From Epiperipatus broadwayi (taxonomy: Eukaryota; Onychophora; Udeonychophora; Euonychophora; Peripatidae): DNA of 64,000 nt. Positions 37,217 through 48,620 of this stretch are shown here, one piece after another (the first letter of the stretch is position 1; every line of letters begins with the position of its first letter). The DNA lies in contig JAQFVV010012394.1 in NCBI GenBank assembly GCA_028023455.1, forward strand, positions 23,330,900 through 23,394,899, written 5' to 3'. The position numbers were made by a program, and so were the translations under genes. The notes below the pieces were generated by a model. That model ran no database searches. It saw only the letters and a program-made list of their open reading frames with translations, and was not told where the DNA came from.

Positions 37217-37681
37217 TCAATATGTAAAAGAAATACAGAAACAATGGTACATAGAGATTTTTTTTAAAAAAAGAAGTTTTATTAATTCATTATCCAATAA
37301 GAATTTTTTAAAAAATAAAAACAAAACTAGACAACAAAATCAAAAAGCAAATGTATTCCACTAAAACAAAAATTGCTTAAATAAGTATTTGATATAAAAA
37401 GAAAAATTGTGAAAAATATCTATTCCATAAAATATATTGACAGAAGAATTAAGAAAATGAAAATTGGTGTCGAAATGTTAATGAAAAAAATAGCCAAATA
37501 TATAAATATTAGGGTCATTAATAATAAAAAAAATGAGTTCAATAAACATGAAAAATATGTACATAAATTACCATAATAATATGGACAATGAAATTAATGT
37601 GAATGTATAAAATAAAATTTAAAAATAGATATGAAAGACCAAATATAATAGAAAAGATAATGAACATAAAACATTTAATTA

Positions 37682-38957
37682 CACCTGGGTCTCATTTTAT
37701 GCGATAGATAGGTTCCTCAGAAAATGCGCACAAAAATAGACTTACCTTGAAAAATGGGGGATAGGTACTGTAATTTTCCAAAAATCGCATAAAAGCAAAA
37801 GCAACAACGTAAAATTACTTGAAAATTTGCATGAAAAAAAAATAAGAAACAAAATATGGCTAATAAAAAATTGCAAATTTGGAAAAAAATGATACAAGAC
37901 AAACTTTTTTTATTAACCACAGTATTTAATTTTATTCAAAACAATATTTTTATGCGTAATTTATATTTTTTCATACATGTACGATATTTTAATCATTATC
38001 GCTATTTGAGACATCAGATTCGATGTGATGTGATGTACTGTAGTTTTTCCTTAAATGAAGTCGAGAGGAAATACAACTAAAACATTTTCCAATCACTGTT
38101 GATCCTTCCCATTTCGCTAAGCGATCTAAAATTGAAATTTTTGTTTCCAAAGAAATTCATTTTCTTGGGTGTTTTTTTTCTCTCTCCGTTAGAGTAAATT
38201 AAAAGTTTAAAATAAAAATAAGAACTTAGACTTATGATAATAAAAATACACCGACTCACCACTGTTGGGCAAAATTTAATTAAAACTAACAATTAAAAAT
38301 TAAATTCTTATTTTTGTCTTTAATTTTCAATTCTGTTTTAAAAACCAAATTTCGTTTTACATCACCTTAATTTCAGATCATGTTACGTAATTTTTAAATT
38401 GTTAATTACAATTAAAAATCAGATTTTAATTGTCAAATTTAATTGTGCCCACCGCTGTTAGTCACCTTTTAAAAATAAACTTGTGGACACTAAATAATTG
38501 ATTACGTATTTTTTTTATAAAAAGCAAAAATTGAACGTGATTTAAAATGCAAAAACAACTACATACATAGTATTTTTCATCTATAACGTCTGAACAGATT
38601 TACATTATAGTCTTGTAAAATTTAATATGTGTATATAAAATTGGGAAATCCTGATTTTAAGTGAATTATGAACTTCTTTATTGCATAAAATCTATTACAG
38701 TACTATTATAAAGCGCTGAAAATATTGAAATTATTAGATGGAAGTCGAACTTCGATAATGTGCTATTACTTTAAATATGATGCGAGTGCGCGAAACTTAT
38801 AATATTTAAAGTAATAGTGCATTATTGGAGCTCGACTTCTGATATAATAATTTTTATTGCATAAAAGAAAACCGCATACAAAGATATTAAGAAGAAACAT
38901 GACTCGCATAACTTCAAAATCGCATTAAATAAATCAGCATAAAACGAGACTTGGGTG
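37682..38957. mobile_element. TA-flanked TIR transposon, copy 2 (1276 bp)
   Basis: Same family as 23691-24546: it starts CACCTGGGTCTCATTTTATG, the right end on the reverse strand starts CACCCAAGTCTCGTTTTATG, and TA flanks both sides. The first 250 bases and the last 450 bases align with copy 1 by eye. It is longer partly because a hAT-like MITE sits inside at 38260-38457. The internal hairpin is at about 38741-38840. Confidence 0.75.
38260..38457. mobile_element. Nested hAT-like MITE (198 bp)
   Basis: Ends CACTGTTGGGCAAAATTTAA (left) and CAGCGGTGGGCACAATTAAA (right, reverse strand) resemble hAT termini of the CAGNGNTGGGCA type. The flanking octamers CGACTCAC (38252-38259) and TTAGTCAC (38458-38465) match at five positions, consistent with a decayed 8-bp target duplication. 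The segment has no counterpart in the copy at 23691. Confidence 0.65.
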
Positions 38958-39388
38958 TATATTAGTAAAAAAAAAAAAGCAATGTGTAGTAACAAAAAAC
39001 TATGTATTTAATAATAATGTCTACTAGTTTGACATTCTGAAGATCATATGAGGATAATTGATTATTTTTATGCAAGCATTGCAGTGGAAAGGTTAGTAAA
39101 AGATGCTACAATAAAATATATAGTTGAAAAATATATTTTTTGGTAAATTACAAAACAATTTGTTTTTTATGTTTGTAAGAATTGTATAAGAAAAAATAAT
39201 TGAAAATAAGTTGAGCTAGTAATTGGCAAATTAAATGAGTTTTTAAAAATTGACATGAGGTAGGAGTGTTGTCAAAAAAAAAAAAGAGGTGAGTATTGCC
39301 AAAAATAATAAAAAGATTACAGGCAGTGTAACTTCAAGACATATTCATATAGATTTTTATTTATAAATATTCTTATTAAATTTTTAAG

Positions 39389-39632
39389 ATTAAACAAGGC
39401 AAAACTCTCCATGCAGTAGTGCCACCCTGTGCCAACCAGAGTAATCAATGGATGCCAGAAGGCTTGTGCATAAAATCCCTATCTAGTGCCTACTCATCCA
39501 ATATCCCCAGACTAGTTTCTGGCTTGTGTAGGCATTAGATAGGGGTTTTTTGCACAAGCTTTCTGGCATCCATTGATTATTCTGATTGGCACAGGGTGGC
39601 ACTACTGTATGGAGGATTTTGCCTTGTTTAAT
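39389..39632. mobile_element. Near-perfect palindromic foldback element
   Basis: Two 105-base arms (39389-39493 and 39528-39632) are inverted copies with few mismatches, separated by a 34-base loop. The ends read ATTAAACAAGGCAAAA. A TTAA at each edge could be a target duplication of the piggyBac/Kolobok kind, but TTAA is itself palindromic, so this is not proof. No ORF. One related end occurs at 4629-4665. If transcribed, the RNA would fold into a long hairpin. Confidence 0.85.
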
Positions 39633-41063
39633 AATTATGTGCTAGTATGAGATAGTGATCATGTGATGTTTAGTGGTTTAAATTTATAAGATATTGTTAA
39701 TAAGGTTTATAGAATGCAAGTATGATATTCATTATATTTTGTTCCCAACTTTACTCCCTACAGCATATAGGACCTAATAGCTCAGTTTGTTTATAATTTA
39801 AAATGTATTGTCTTGTAGATGACATTATTTTTTAGCACATATATGTATATATAAATTAAAATAAATGATGAGCATATGCATCTATATATTTACTATTTAA
39901 CCCCTATGAAGCTGTTGATATATCTTTCATTGCAATTACACATTTAATGTGGATGATATCTTCAAGATTCTTCAATTTTTTTTTATGTAGCAAACATCTT
40001 TCCCATCAATAGTCATCATTTTTCCAATTGTTTCGATGTTTTTAAGCTTGTATTAAATTAGCATCTTCTCAACTTTCTATTTTGCAGTAAATGGCTTGGA
40101 GTTACCAATTTCAAATTTATAGTTAAACTTTTCATAAAGATTTAACATTTTCTGATGCAATACAGTAACAACTACAAAAACTTTTTATTGGTTCATATTT
40201 TTTCACTCCATAAATTCTATGCCTTAGTAACAAATTGTAATTTAACATCATTACCATATCATGAACATACTTTTTTATTAGTATTATTTTTCTAATAGGT
40301 GTTTTTTTTAATGTGCAACATACTTCTGAACATGATTTGTTTTTTTCACTACAAATAAAAGTAATTCACTTTATCACTTTAAAAAAAAATGCATTTCATG
40401 AAATCTTAAATTTTGCAGAGCTATTAGTCTTATACTTAAATGACATTATCTTAAAGAAAATATTGTACTCTCAAGCTTTTGGAAGAAAAAAAAAATCTGG
40501 GCTTTCAACTTATTTTACACTTTTAGTTAGAGTATTCGAAACAAAAAATGCCCGCTGCTATATTGTTTCTGATACAATCTTACAAAATTTGCTAAATTTA
40601 TTAATTTTATATTTATTTTATTGATAGCGTGTAATCGAAATAATGTATGTTAATATATTGTATATTGTGGACCACTATATATGAATACATAATTAAAATG
40701 TTTAATAGATACATAATCCTGTATGATTTACTACAGTGGTAGAAATAGAACCTGATCTCATAGTTCATGAATTATAGCTCTAAGTTTATCACTTTCAGTT
40801 CTCACGCAATTACTTTTTATAGCTAATGTACAAAATGAATGTTATAATTATATACATATTATGTATATAATTATATTATCTATATCCTTTTATTATGATT
40901 AATTGGTTATGTAAAAATATATGTATATAGATACATTAAACAACCTCCATACTTCCCTTTTCTTTTTAAATTCATATAAATAAAGATACAATAAAAGACA
41001 AATGACCTCCAAGATACATTTCGTGCTGAACAACACTCATCAGTTGGCCCCAGTCACTATCTC
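39633..41063. other. AT-rich stretch with no supported gene
   Basis: A 103-codon ORF at 40313-40624 (+) consists of AT-driven residues (Leu, Ile, Phe, Lys) with no recognisable domain. Nothing else is supported. Confidence 0.5.
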
Positions 41064-43955
41064 CCCATTATCAATCCACTGGAGGATGAAGGTCTATCTA
41101 AGTTCAATTCATCCTCTCCAGTCTTTAGCTTCTTTTCTCCACATCACCCCTGCACACTTTCTTATTTCATCCATCTTACATGTGGTCTCTTTCTGGGTCT
41201 TTTACAATCTCTTAGACTCCAGTTTGAGATTTCAATTGTCCATCTATTGTCATCTCTTCTAGCAATATGTCCAGCCCAACTCCACTTCAGTTTTCTAATT
41301 TTTTCAATGAGGTCAGTAACACCTGTTCGGTCTCTTACCCATATATTGTGTTTTTGATCTCTTCTTGTTACTCCAACATGCATCTCTCCTTACTTCTTTG
41401 AGTGGTCTGAAATCTCTGTATTGCTCTTCTATTAAGTGTCCAAGTCTCAGATCCATAAGTAAGAACGGTAAAACACATTAAAAACCTTTTCAAACACATA
41501 GGCATATTTCCTTTTAGTATCAACTTATTTCTACCAAAAGCACTCCAACCAAATTTAATTCTATGATTAATTTCATCCATTATGTTTCCATCTATTAATA
41601 ATCTGACCAAGGTACTTGTAACTGTTAACTTCTTCTAATTCATCATAATCTATTTTTATATTTTGAGAAAATCCATTAAACATTACTTTAGTCTTTTTAA
41701 CATTTATCTTTAGTCCTACTTTCATCTGATAAATCTTGCAACTCTAAAGCATTATTTGAAAAAAAACAACTACATCATCTGCAAAATCTAAATGACTTAA
41801 ATAATCTCCATTTACTTTCACTTCTTTAGATTCCCATTTTAATCCACAAAATACTTGCTGCAAGAAGTTTTGGAGATATGTAGTCACCCTGTCAATGTTG
41901 ACTTTCCTAGTTTCATTATGTAATATAGTTATTGCTGTTGCATTTTTATAAATATTCTTTAAAATATGATAATATCCTGGATCTATAACTTTTTGATTCA
42001 ATGCTTTAATCACTGAAAAATTGTTTATAGAATCAAATGCCTTTTCATAATCTACAAATCCAAAGCATTCATTTGTTCTTTCTATAACTTCTCAATACCT
42101 GGATGTGATATGTACTAAAATCACTTAAATCCACCTTGTTCTCTTGGTGGAAATCCAATTTTTCTCTGTAGAGGAGTTGTAATTATCTTAGTAAAAAATT
42201 TGTATAAACTGATAATTTAAAAGACTTATAGGTCCGTAATTTCTAATATCTTTATCACCTTTTTTTAAATATTAATACTGCATTCTTCTAATGATCTGGT
42301 ACATCTTTATCATTTAGACATTTGGTATATAACTTTGCTAAAAAAAATTCTATTTCTTCACCTGCTTTTAATATATCAATTATAAATCCATTATGACCTG
42401 GAGCCTTTCCTTTCTTCATAAATTTAATTGCATGTCTCACTTCTTCATTTAAAATTTGGGGCAATTTGGATGATATAATAGATGTGTAGGAAGTACTTGT
42501 TCTTTATACTATATAATTATTGATAGAAGTATTCTACCCATTTCATGATGCCATCTCTCTTTTTAATAATAATTCCATCTTTTTTTTTTATTGCAGATAT
42601 AAATTTTTTACCAATACCAAAATGTTTTACACTTAAGACTGTTATTCTCTTCTACAACTTTCCTTGCTAGTTCACAGTTATATTTTCTTATATCATTTTC
42701 AACTCTTATCCATAACATTTTACAAAATTCGAGATATTCAACCCTTTTTAATGCATCATTTTTATATATCTTCATATTCCTTCCTTTCTTCATAAATTCT
42801 CTAGTCTTGGTAGAAATTTTATTGGTCAATTGCTGCTTTTTTCTACCAGCTATCTTTGTTGCAGTTTTTAAAAGTGTATCACTTGTTTTCATATTAATTT
42901 CATTCAAATCTGAATCATGTTCAAAATCTACTAATACTTGAAACCGATTTGTAATATTGTTTTTCTTAATAATTTTTGTCTTTTTAGTTTTGCATTAACA
43001 CATATCTTACTAATTGATGATCACTTCCTGTGTTAAGAATATAATCTTGAAATATGTATTTTCTATTAGTCAAAATATAATCCAATTCTGCTGTACCTTC
43101 ATTTAGATGCTATCATGTTCATTTCCTTTTAACATTTTTCTCAAAAAAAGAATTCATAATATAAAGTTTTTCTTTTTCTGCAAACTCCACAAGTCTATGT
43201 CATCTCTCATGTCTATTACCATAACCAAAATTACCTACAGCACTTTCAAATTTCATTTGTTTACCAATTCTAGCATTAAAGTCTCCCATAACAATTTTAA
43301 AATGTTGTTTACTCCACTTTTTATTTATAGTGAAACCTATCCCACTCGTATTTCCAATATTTGTGCCTTTAGAGTAGAGTACATGTCCACTTTTTAAATC
43401 ATCTCTTCACCTTCTAACTTCACAAATTCCAATAAGATCCCATTTAATATAAGTCAGTTTTTTTAATTCTTGCAGTCTTCTTTCACTTAAAAGTGATCTG
43501 CAGTTGTAAATTCCTAAATAAAAAGTTGTCATCAAATGGCAGCCTGGGTCCATGGGGGATTTTTAGCACCCTCTACCTTTGGCCACCAACCCCTGCCTTG
43601 GTTCGTGACTTTACAGCATCCTGGGAATAAGGGCCATGTTTTTTTTTGTCTGTCATAATTGTATATATCTATTGGAAAAATATCATTTACACATTTATTC
43701 TGCCTTATTACACAACTGAGAAGAAAGACCTTGATGTTTCTTGATCTTAAACTCAGGTAAAAAGCCAACAATCTCACCACGCAGCTAATGTGTGTTGGTG
43801 AGCAGCCCATCCATGTTCGTATACTATATGAATAATCACGTAATAACAGCTACAATGACGTGAACATTAGGAATTTTCCCTGCTCGGTTCCTTTAAGGCA
43901 TCCAAGAGGAATCAATGGGTCTTCTTTCAATTAATAAATTCCTTTCTGCAGCCTA
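41064..43955 (-). mobile_element. RTE-type LINE, copy C, nearly full length but broken
   Basis: Collinear on the - strand with copy D and slightly longer at the 5' side. It includes a 5' leader (about 43520-43955) shared with copies D and E, the endonuclease region (about 43080-43520, disrupted), the linker (42608-42907, open for 99 codons), RT with an intact FADD catalytic box (41774-41785) in HLDFADDVVVF, and the C-terminal zinc-ribbon-like region with WAGHIARRDD and RPRKRPHVRW (41162-41383). Stops and frameshifts divide it into at least six pieces. The 5' edge is set by the last similarity with copy E. Confidence 0.8.
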
Positions 43956-43968
43956 TCTTCCATAAATA

Positions 43969-44036
43969 TAACAATTTACTATAGATACTCTTTCTATAAT
44001 ATCTATTATAAGAAGAGTATCTATAGTAAATTGTTA
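43969..44036. repeat. 68-bp palindrome with perfect 24-bp arms
   Basis: Arms 43969-43992 and 44013-44036 are exact inverted copies (start TAACAATTTACTATAGATAC) with a 20-base AT loop. A third, slightly altered arm occurs at 44487-44515. It lies at the 5' edge of RTE copy C and begins the repeat cluster that follows. Confidence 0.9.
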
Positions 44037-44890
44037 CAAAGCTTTGACACCATCTACCTCAGATAAATACAATAATGATGATTACTAATAATTTTTCTAA
44101 ACTAGAGATTATCTCGAGCACAGATATAAATGTTAAACCTCAGTTAAAGATCAATATATCTATTTTTTTAATGTTAAACCTACACATGGGAAAATGAAAG
44201 GTGAATAACTCCGTGTGTGTAAAATTAAAATATCAGGTATATTAATCTTCAACTGAGGTTTAAAGTTTATATATGTGCTAGAGATAAAAGGTGAATAACG
44301 CCATGTGGGTGTATGTTTAAAATTAAAAAATCAGATATTAATCTTCAACTGAGGTTTAAAGTTTATCTGTGCTAGAAATAATCTAGTTTAGAAAATTATT
44401 ATTAATCATCATCATTGTATTTATCTGAGGTGGATGGTGTCATAGCTGTAAGTGGAGTGAATTTGACAATGGTAAATAAAAATGTAACAATTTACTATAC
44501 ATAAATACTCTTCATATAATAGAAATATATATGGGAGCTAGTGACATGGGCCAACTGATAAGTGCTGGATCCGCAGGAAATGCATCTTGGGGGTCGTCTT
44601 ATTGCATCTTTATATGAATTTAAAAAGAATGGGAAAGTATGGAGATTGTTTAATATATCTATAAAGATATTACAGATGCGAAAGAGAAAAGTTAATAAGT
44701 CCATAAGTGTGTATTTGAAATGAAAAATCAGATATATTAATCTTTAAACTGAGGTTTAAAGTTTATATCTGCTAGAGATAATCTCTAGTTTAGAAAATGA
44801 TTAGTAATCATCATTGTATTTATCTGAGGTGGATGATGTTAAAGCTGTGAATGGAGTGAGTTTGACACTGGTAAATAAAAATGTAATTTA
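44037..44890. repeat. Cluster of inverted and direct repeats
   Basis: Three versions of a block of about 150 bases, marked by AACTGAGGTTTAAAGTTTAT, CTAGTTTAGAAAAT and TGTATTTATCTGAGGT, lie at 44040-44155 (reverse orientation), 44330-44480 and 44730-44890 (forward). A fourth, partial start is at 44240-44285. This arrangement looks like a MITE that has inserted or duplicated within itself. No ORF of note. Confidence 0.75.
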
Positions 44891-45212
44891 AATATATGTA
44901 TTGCCGGGTCTTAAAAATCCACATAAATAACTAACATTTGTCATGATTATAGTTAAATAAAACTTCTGTATTTAAGCTTATGGATTAAATAGATGAGTTA
45001 ATTTTTTTTTAAAAATGTCATTTGTAATGTTAACATTCTTGATCCACTCACATAGAACACAAGCATCTTGACATGGCAATTCTACATTCATATTTGAAAG
45101 AATGTTTAGAAAGTGATTCATTTTCTTTGAGATAAAACTTGCCAGAAGCATTTTTCAGCAAATTTGAGAATAAGTTTAAAATGTTAGGCCTTTTTTTTTT
45201 AAATACATAAAA

Positions 45213-46406
45213 TTAATATACAAATTTTATGTCATTATCAATCCACTGCAGGATGAAGGTCTCTTCAAGTTTAATCCATCTTCTCCGATCTTTACCTTCT
45301 CTTCTCCACACCCCTGCACATTTTTTTATTTCATCCATCCATCTCACATGTGGTCTCTTTCTGGGTCTTTTACAATCTTTTGGAATCCCGTTTAAAATTT
45401 CAATTGTCCATTTATTATCATCTCTTCTAGCAATATGTCCAGCCCAACTCCATTTCAATCTTTTAATTTTTTCAATAAAGTCAGTAAAACCTGTTTGTTG
45501 TCTTACCCATACATTGCGTTTTCGATCTCTTCTTGTTACTCCCAACATACATCTCTCCATACTCCTTTGAGTGGTCTGAAGTCTCTGTATTGCTCTTCTA
45601 TTAGTCCAAGTCTCAGGTCCATATGTAAGAATTGGTAAAACGCATTTGTTAAAATCCACCCTTTCCAAACACATAGGCATATTTCCTTTTAGTATCAAGT
45701 TATTTCTACCAAAAGCACTCCAACCAAGTTTAATTCTATGATTAATTTCCTCCAGTATGTTTCCATCTGTATTAATAATCTGACCAAGGTATTTGTAACT
45801 GTTAACTTCTAATTCTTCATAATCAATCTTTATTTTCATATTTTGAGCAAATCGATTAAACATTACTTTAGTCTTTTTAACATTTATCTTTAATCCTACT
45901 TTTCGACTTTCATCTGCTAACTCCTGCAACATTTCCTGCAGCTCTGAAGCATTATTTGCAAAAATAACTACATCATCTGTGAAATCTAAATGACTTAAAT
46001 ACTCTCCATTTACTTTCACTCCTTTAGTTTCCCATTTTAATCCATAAAATACTTCTTGCAGCACTGCTGTAAAAAGTTTTGGAGATATGGAGTCACCTTG
46101 TCTTACACCTTTCTCAATGTTGATTTTTCCAGTATCATTATGTAATCTAATTGTTGCTGTTGCATTTTTATAAATATTCTTTAAAATATGACAATATCCT
46201 GGATCTATACCTTGATGATCCAATGCTTTAATCACTGAAGAAATGTGTATAGAATCGAATGCTTTTTCATAATCTACAAATCCAAAACATAATGACAACT
46301 CATATTCATTTGTCCTTTCTATGACTTCTCTCAATACCTGGATATGATCTATTGTACTAAAACTACTTTTAAATCCAGCTTGTTCTCTTGGTTGGTGGAA
46401 ATCCAA
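45213..46406 (-). pseudogene. RTE copy D reverse transcriptase core and C-terminal domain
   Basis: Open for 397 codons, the longest ORF in the window. Motifs in order: QAGFKSSFSTIDHI, then FVDYEKAFDS (catalytic Asp), GVRQGDSISPKLF, the catalytic box FTDD (45972-45983) in HLDFTDDVVIF, the YLGQII motif, LTYGPETWT, WAGHIARRDD and RPRKRPHVRWMDEIKKCAG. The usual FADD is FTDD here, while copies A and C encode FADD, so this copy carries a private catalytic-box change. With the upstream frameshifts it is probably dead. Confidence 0.9.
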
Positions 46407-46508
46407 AGTTCTCTGTAGACGAGTTGTAATTATCTTGGTAAAAATTTCATATAAAACTGATAAAAGGCTGATAGGTCTGTAATTTCTAATATCTCCTTTA
46501 TCACCTTT

Positions 46509-47193
46509 TTAAAATATTAATATTATTACTGTATTCTTCCAATCTTCCGGTACATCTTTATCATTTAGACATTTGGTATATAACTTTGCTAAAATTGTTT
46601 CTATTTCTTCACCTGCTTCTTTTAATATATCAATTATAATTCCATCATTTCCTGGAGCCTTTCCTATCTTCATACATTTAATTGCATGTCTCACTTCTTC
46701 ATTAAAAATTCTGGGCAATTCGGAAGATGTAATAGATATAGGAGGTACTTGTTCTTTATTACTATATAATTTTTGATAAAAATCTTCTACCAATTTCATG
46801 ATGTCATCTCTCTTTTTAGTAATAATTCCATCTTTTTTTCTAATTGCAGATATAAATTTCCTACCTATACCAAAATGTTGTTTAACGTTCTTGAGACTTA
46901 TTTTCTTCTACAGCTTTGTTTGCTATTTCACAGTTATACTTTCTTATATCATTTCCAACTCTTTTCCATACCATTTTACAAAATTCGAGATATTCAATTC
47001 TTTTTAATACATCATTTTTATATATCTTCATATTCCTTCTTTTCTTCATAAATTCTCTAGTCTCAGTAGAAATTTTATTAGTCAATTGCTGCTTTTTTCT
47101 ACCAGCTATCTTTGTTGCAGTTTTTGAAAGTGTATCAGTTATTTTCATATTAATTTCATTCAAATCTGAATCATGTTCAAAATCTCCTAACAC
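46509..47193 (-). pseudogene. RTE copy D linker and RT N-terminal part
   Basis: Two open pieces in different frames. 46882-47193 is a Lys/Glu-rich helical linker with TATKIAGRKKQQLTNKIS. 46509-46799 holds KLYSNKEQVPP and the RT motif KIGKAPGNDGI followed by VPEDWKNTVI. A frameshift lies near 46850, and another near 46500 separates this from the main RT piece. Confidence 0.8.
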
Positions 47194-47327
47194 TTGAAAC
47201 CTATTGGTAAGTTCTAATTTAAATTCATTAGAATATTTCTGAAGATTAGGAATATCAACTGTAAATATTGTTTTTCTTAATAATTTTTATCTCTCTAGTT
47301 TTACATTAACACGTAACTTACACCTTA

Positions 47328-48212
47328 CTAATCGATGATCACTTCCTGTGTTAAATTAAGAACATTACAATCTTGAAATATGTATTTCCTGTTAGTCAAA
47401 ATATAATCCAATTCTGCTGTACCTTCATTTGGATGCTTCCATGTCCATTTCCTTTTAATATTTTTCTCAAAAAAAGAATTCATAATATTAAGTTTTTCTT
47501 TTTCTGCAAACTCCACAAGTCTATGTCCTCTCTCATTTCTATTACCATAACCAAAGTTACCTACAGCAATTTCATCTTTCATTTGTCTACTAATTCTAGC
47601 ATTAAAGTCTCCCATAACAATTTTAAAATGTTGTTTACTCTGATCAAAAGCCTTTTGTACATCCATATAAAAATCTTCTACTACTTCATCACTATGAGAA
47701 CTTGTTGGGGCATAAACCTGAATTATCTGCATTTGGTATCTGCTATTAAGTTGTATAACTAATCTTGCCACGTCCGATACACCATCAATCTCCACAATAT
47801 TGTTCTTCCACTTTTTATTTATAATGAATCGTACTCCACTTGTATTTCCAATAGGTGTGCCTTTATAATAGAGTATATGTCCACTTTTTAAATCAATTGT
47901 TTCACCTTTTCTTCTAACTTCACAAAGTCCAATAATGTCCCATTTAATATAAGACAGTTCTTCTAATTCTTGCAATCTTCCTTCACTTGAAAGTGACCTG
48001 CAGTTGTAAGTACCTAAATAAAAAGTCGTCATCAAATGGCAGCCTGGGTCCGCAATCAGGGAATTTCTTAGCACCCTCCGCCTTCGGCCACCAACTGCTG
48101 CCTTGGTTGGTGACTTTACAGCCTCCTGGGAATAAGGGCCATGCTTTATTTTTGTCTGCCATAATTGTATATATGTATTGGAAAAATATTTATCATTTAC
48201 ACAAACATTCAT
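47328..48212 (-). pseudogene. RTE copy D endonuclease domain
   Basis: Open for 294 codons on the - strand. The conserved part begins at LGTYNCRSLSSEGRL (about 48020) and contains the AP-endonuclease signatures LCEVRR (catalytic Glu), VYAPTS, GDFNAR (Asp and Asn) and TAELDYIL. The upstream 60 codons are probably the leader read through. The frame ends at 47328 because one base is lost or gained near 47345: one frame over, the sequence continues as SDHRLVRCKL, the expected catalytic DH motif. The enzyme would nick target DNA to prime reverse transcription. Confidence 0.85.
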
Positions 48213-48620
48213 TCTGCCTTATCGGGCACTGAGAAGAAAGACCATGGTGTTTTTTTGATCTTAAACTCAGGTAAAATGCCAATAAACTCACCATGCTGGC
48301 TAATGCGTGTTGGTGAGCAGCCCATCCATGTTCGTATACTATATAAATAATCACATAGTAATAACAGCTGCAATGACAAGAACGTATGGAGTGGACATTA
48401 GGAATTTGCACTGCTCGGTTCCTTTAAGGCCTCCAAAAAAAATCTTTTATAATCATAACTAAAGAATTGTTTATTATTAGGTTTCAAAATAGAACTAATA
48501 AAGATTTTGCAATGGGTCTCCAATATTTAAGGGTTTTTGCGTTTTTAAATAAATGAATGGCTTATTTTTTATCTCTAGACGTTTTCCATAAAAATATCTT
48601 TTAATGAACCAGAAACTTTT

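Larger units (their letters stand above)
45185..48435 (-). mobile_element. RTE-type LINE, copy D, best-preserved copy
   Basis: A complete layout on the - strand: a 5' leader (about 48020-48435) shared with copies C and E, an AP endonuclease, a linker, RT and a C-terminal domain ending at a stop at 45213, then a short AT-rich tail. Only a few breaks separate the pieces (near 47345, 46850 and 46500). The single ORF with N-terminal APE endonuclease, the FADD-type RT and the RPRKRPHVRWMDEI ending identify the RTE clade, the group often annotated in insects as endonuclease-reverse transcriptase or craniofacial-development-protein-2-like. Confidence 0.9.

Noticed and set aside
45229-45638. + strand ORFs of 67-129 codons across RTE copies C and D
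   Set aside because: They are reverse-strand shadows of the LINE coding sequence.
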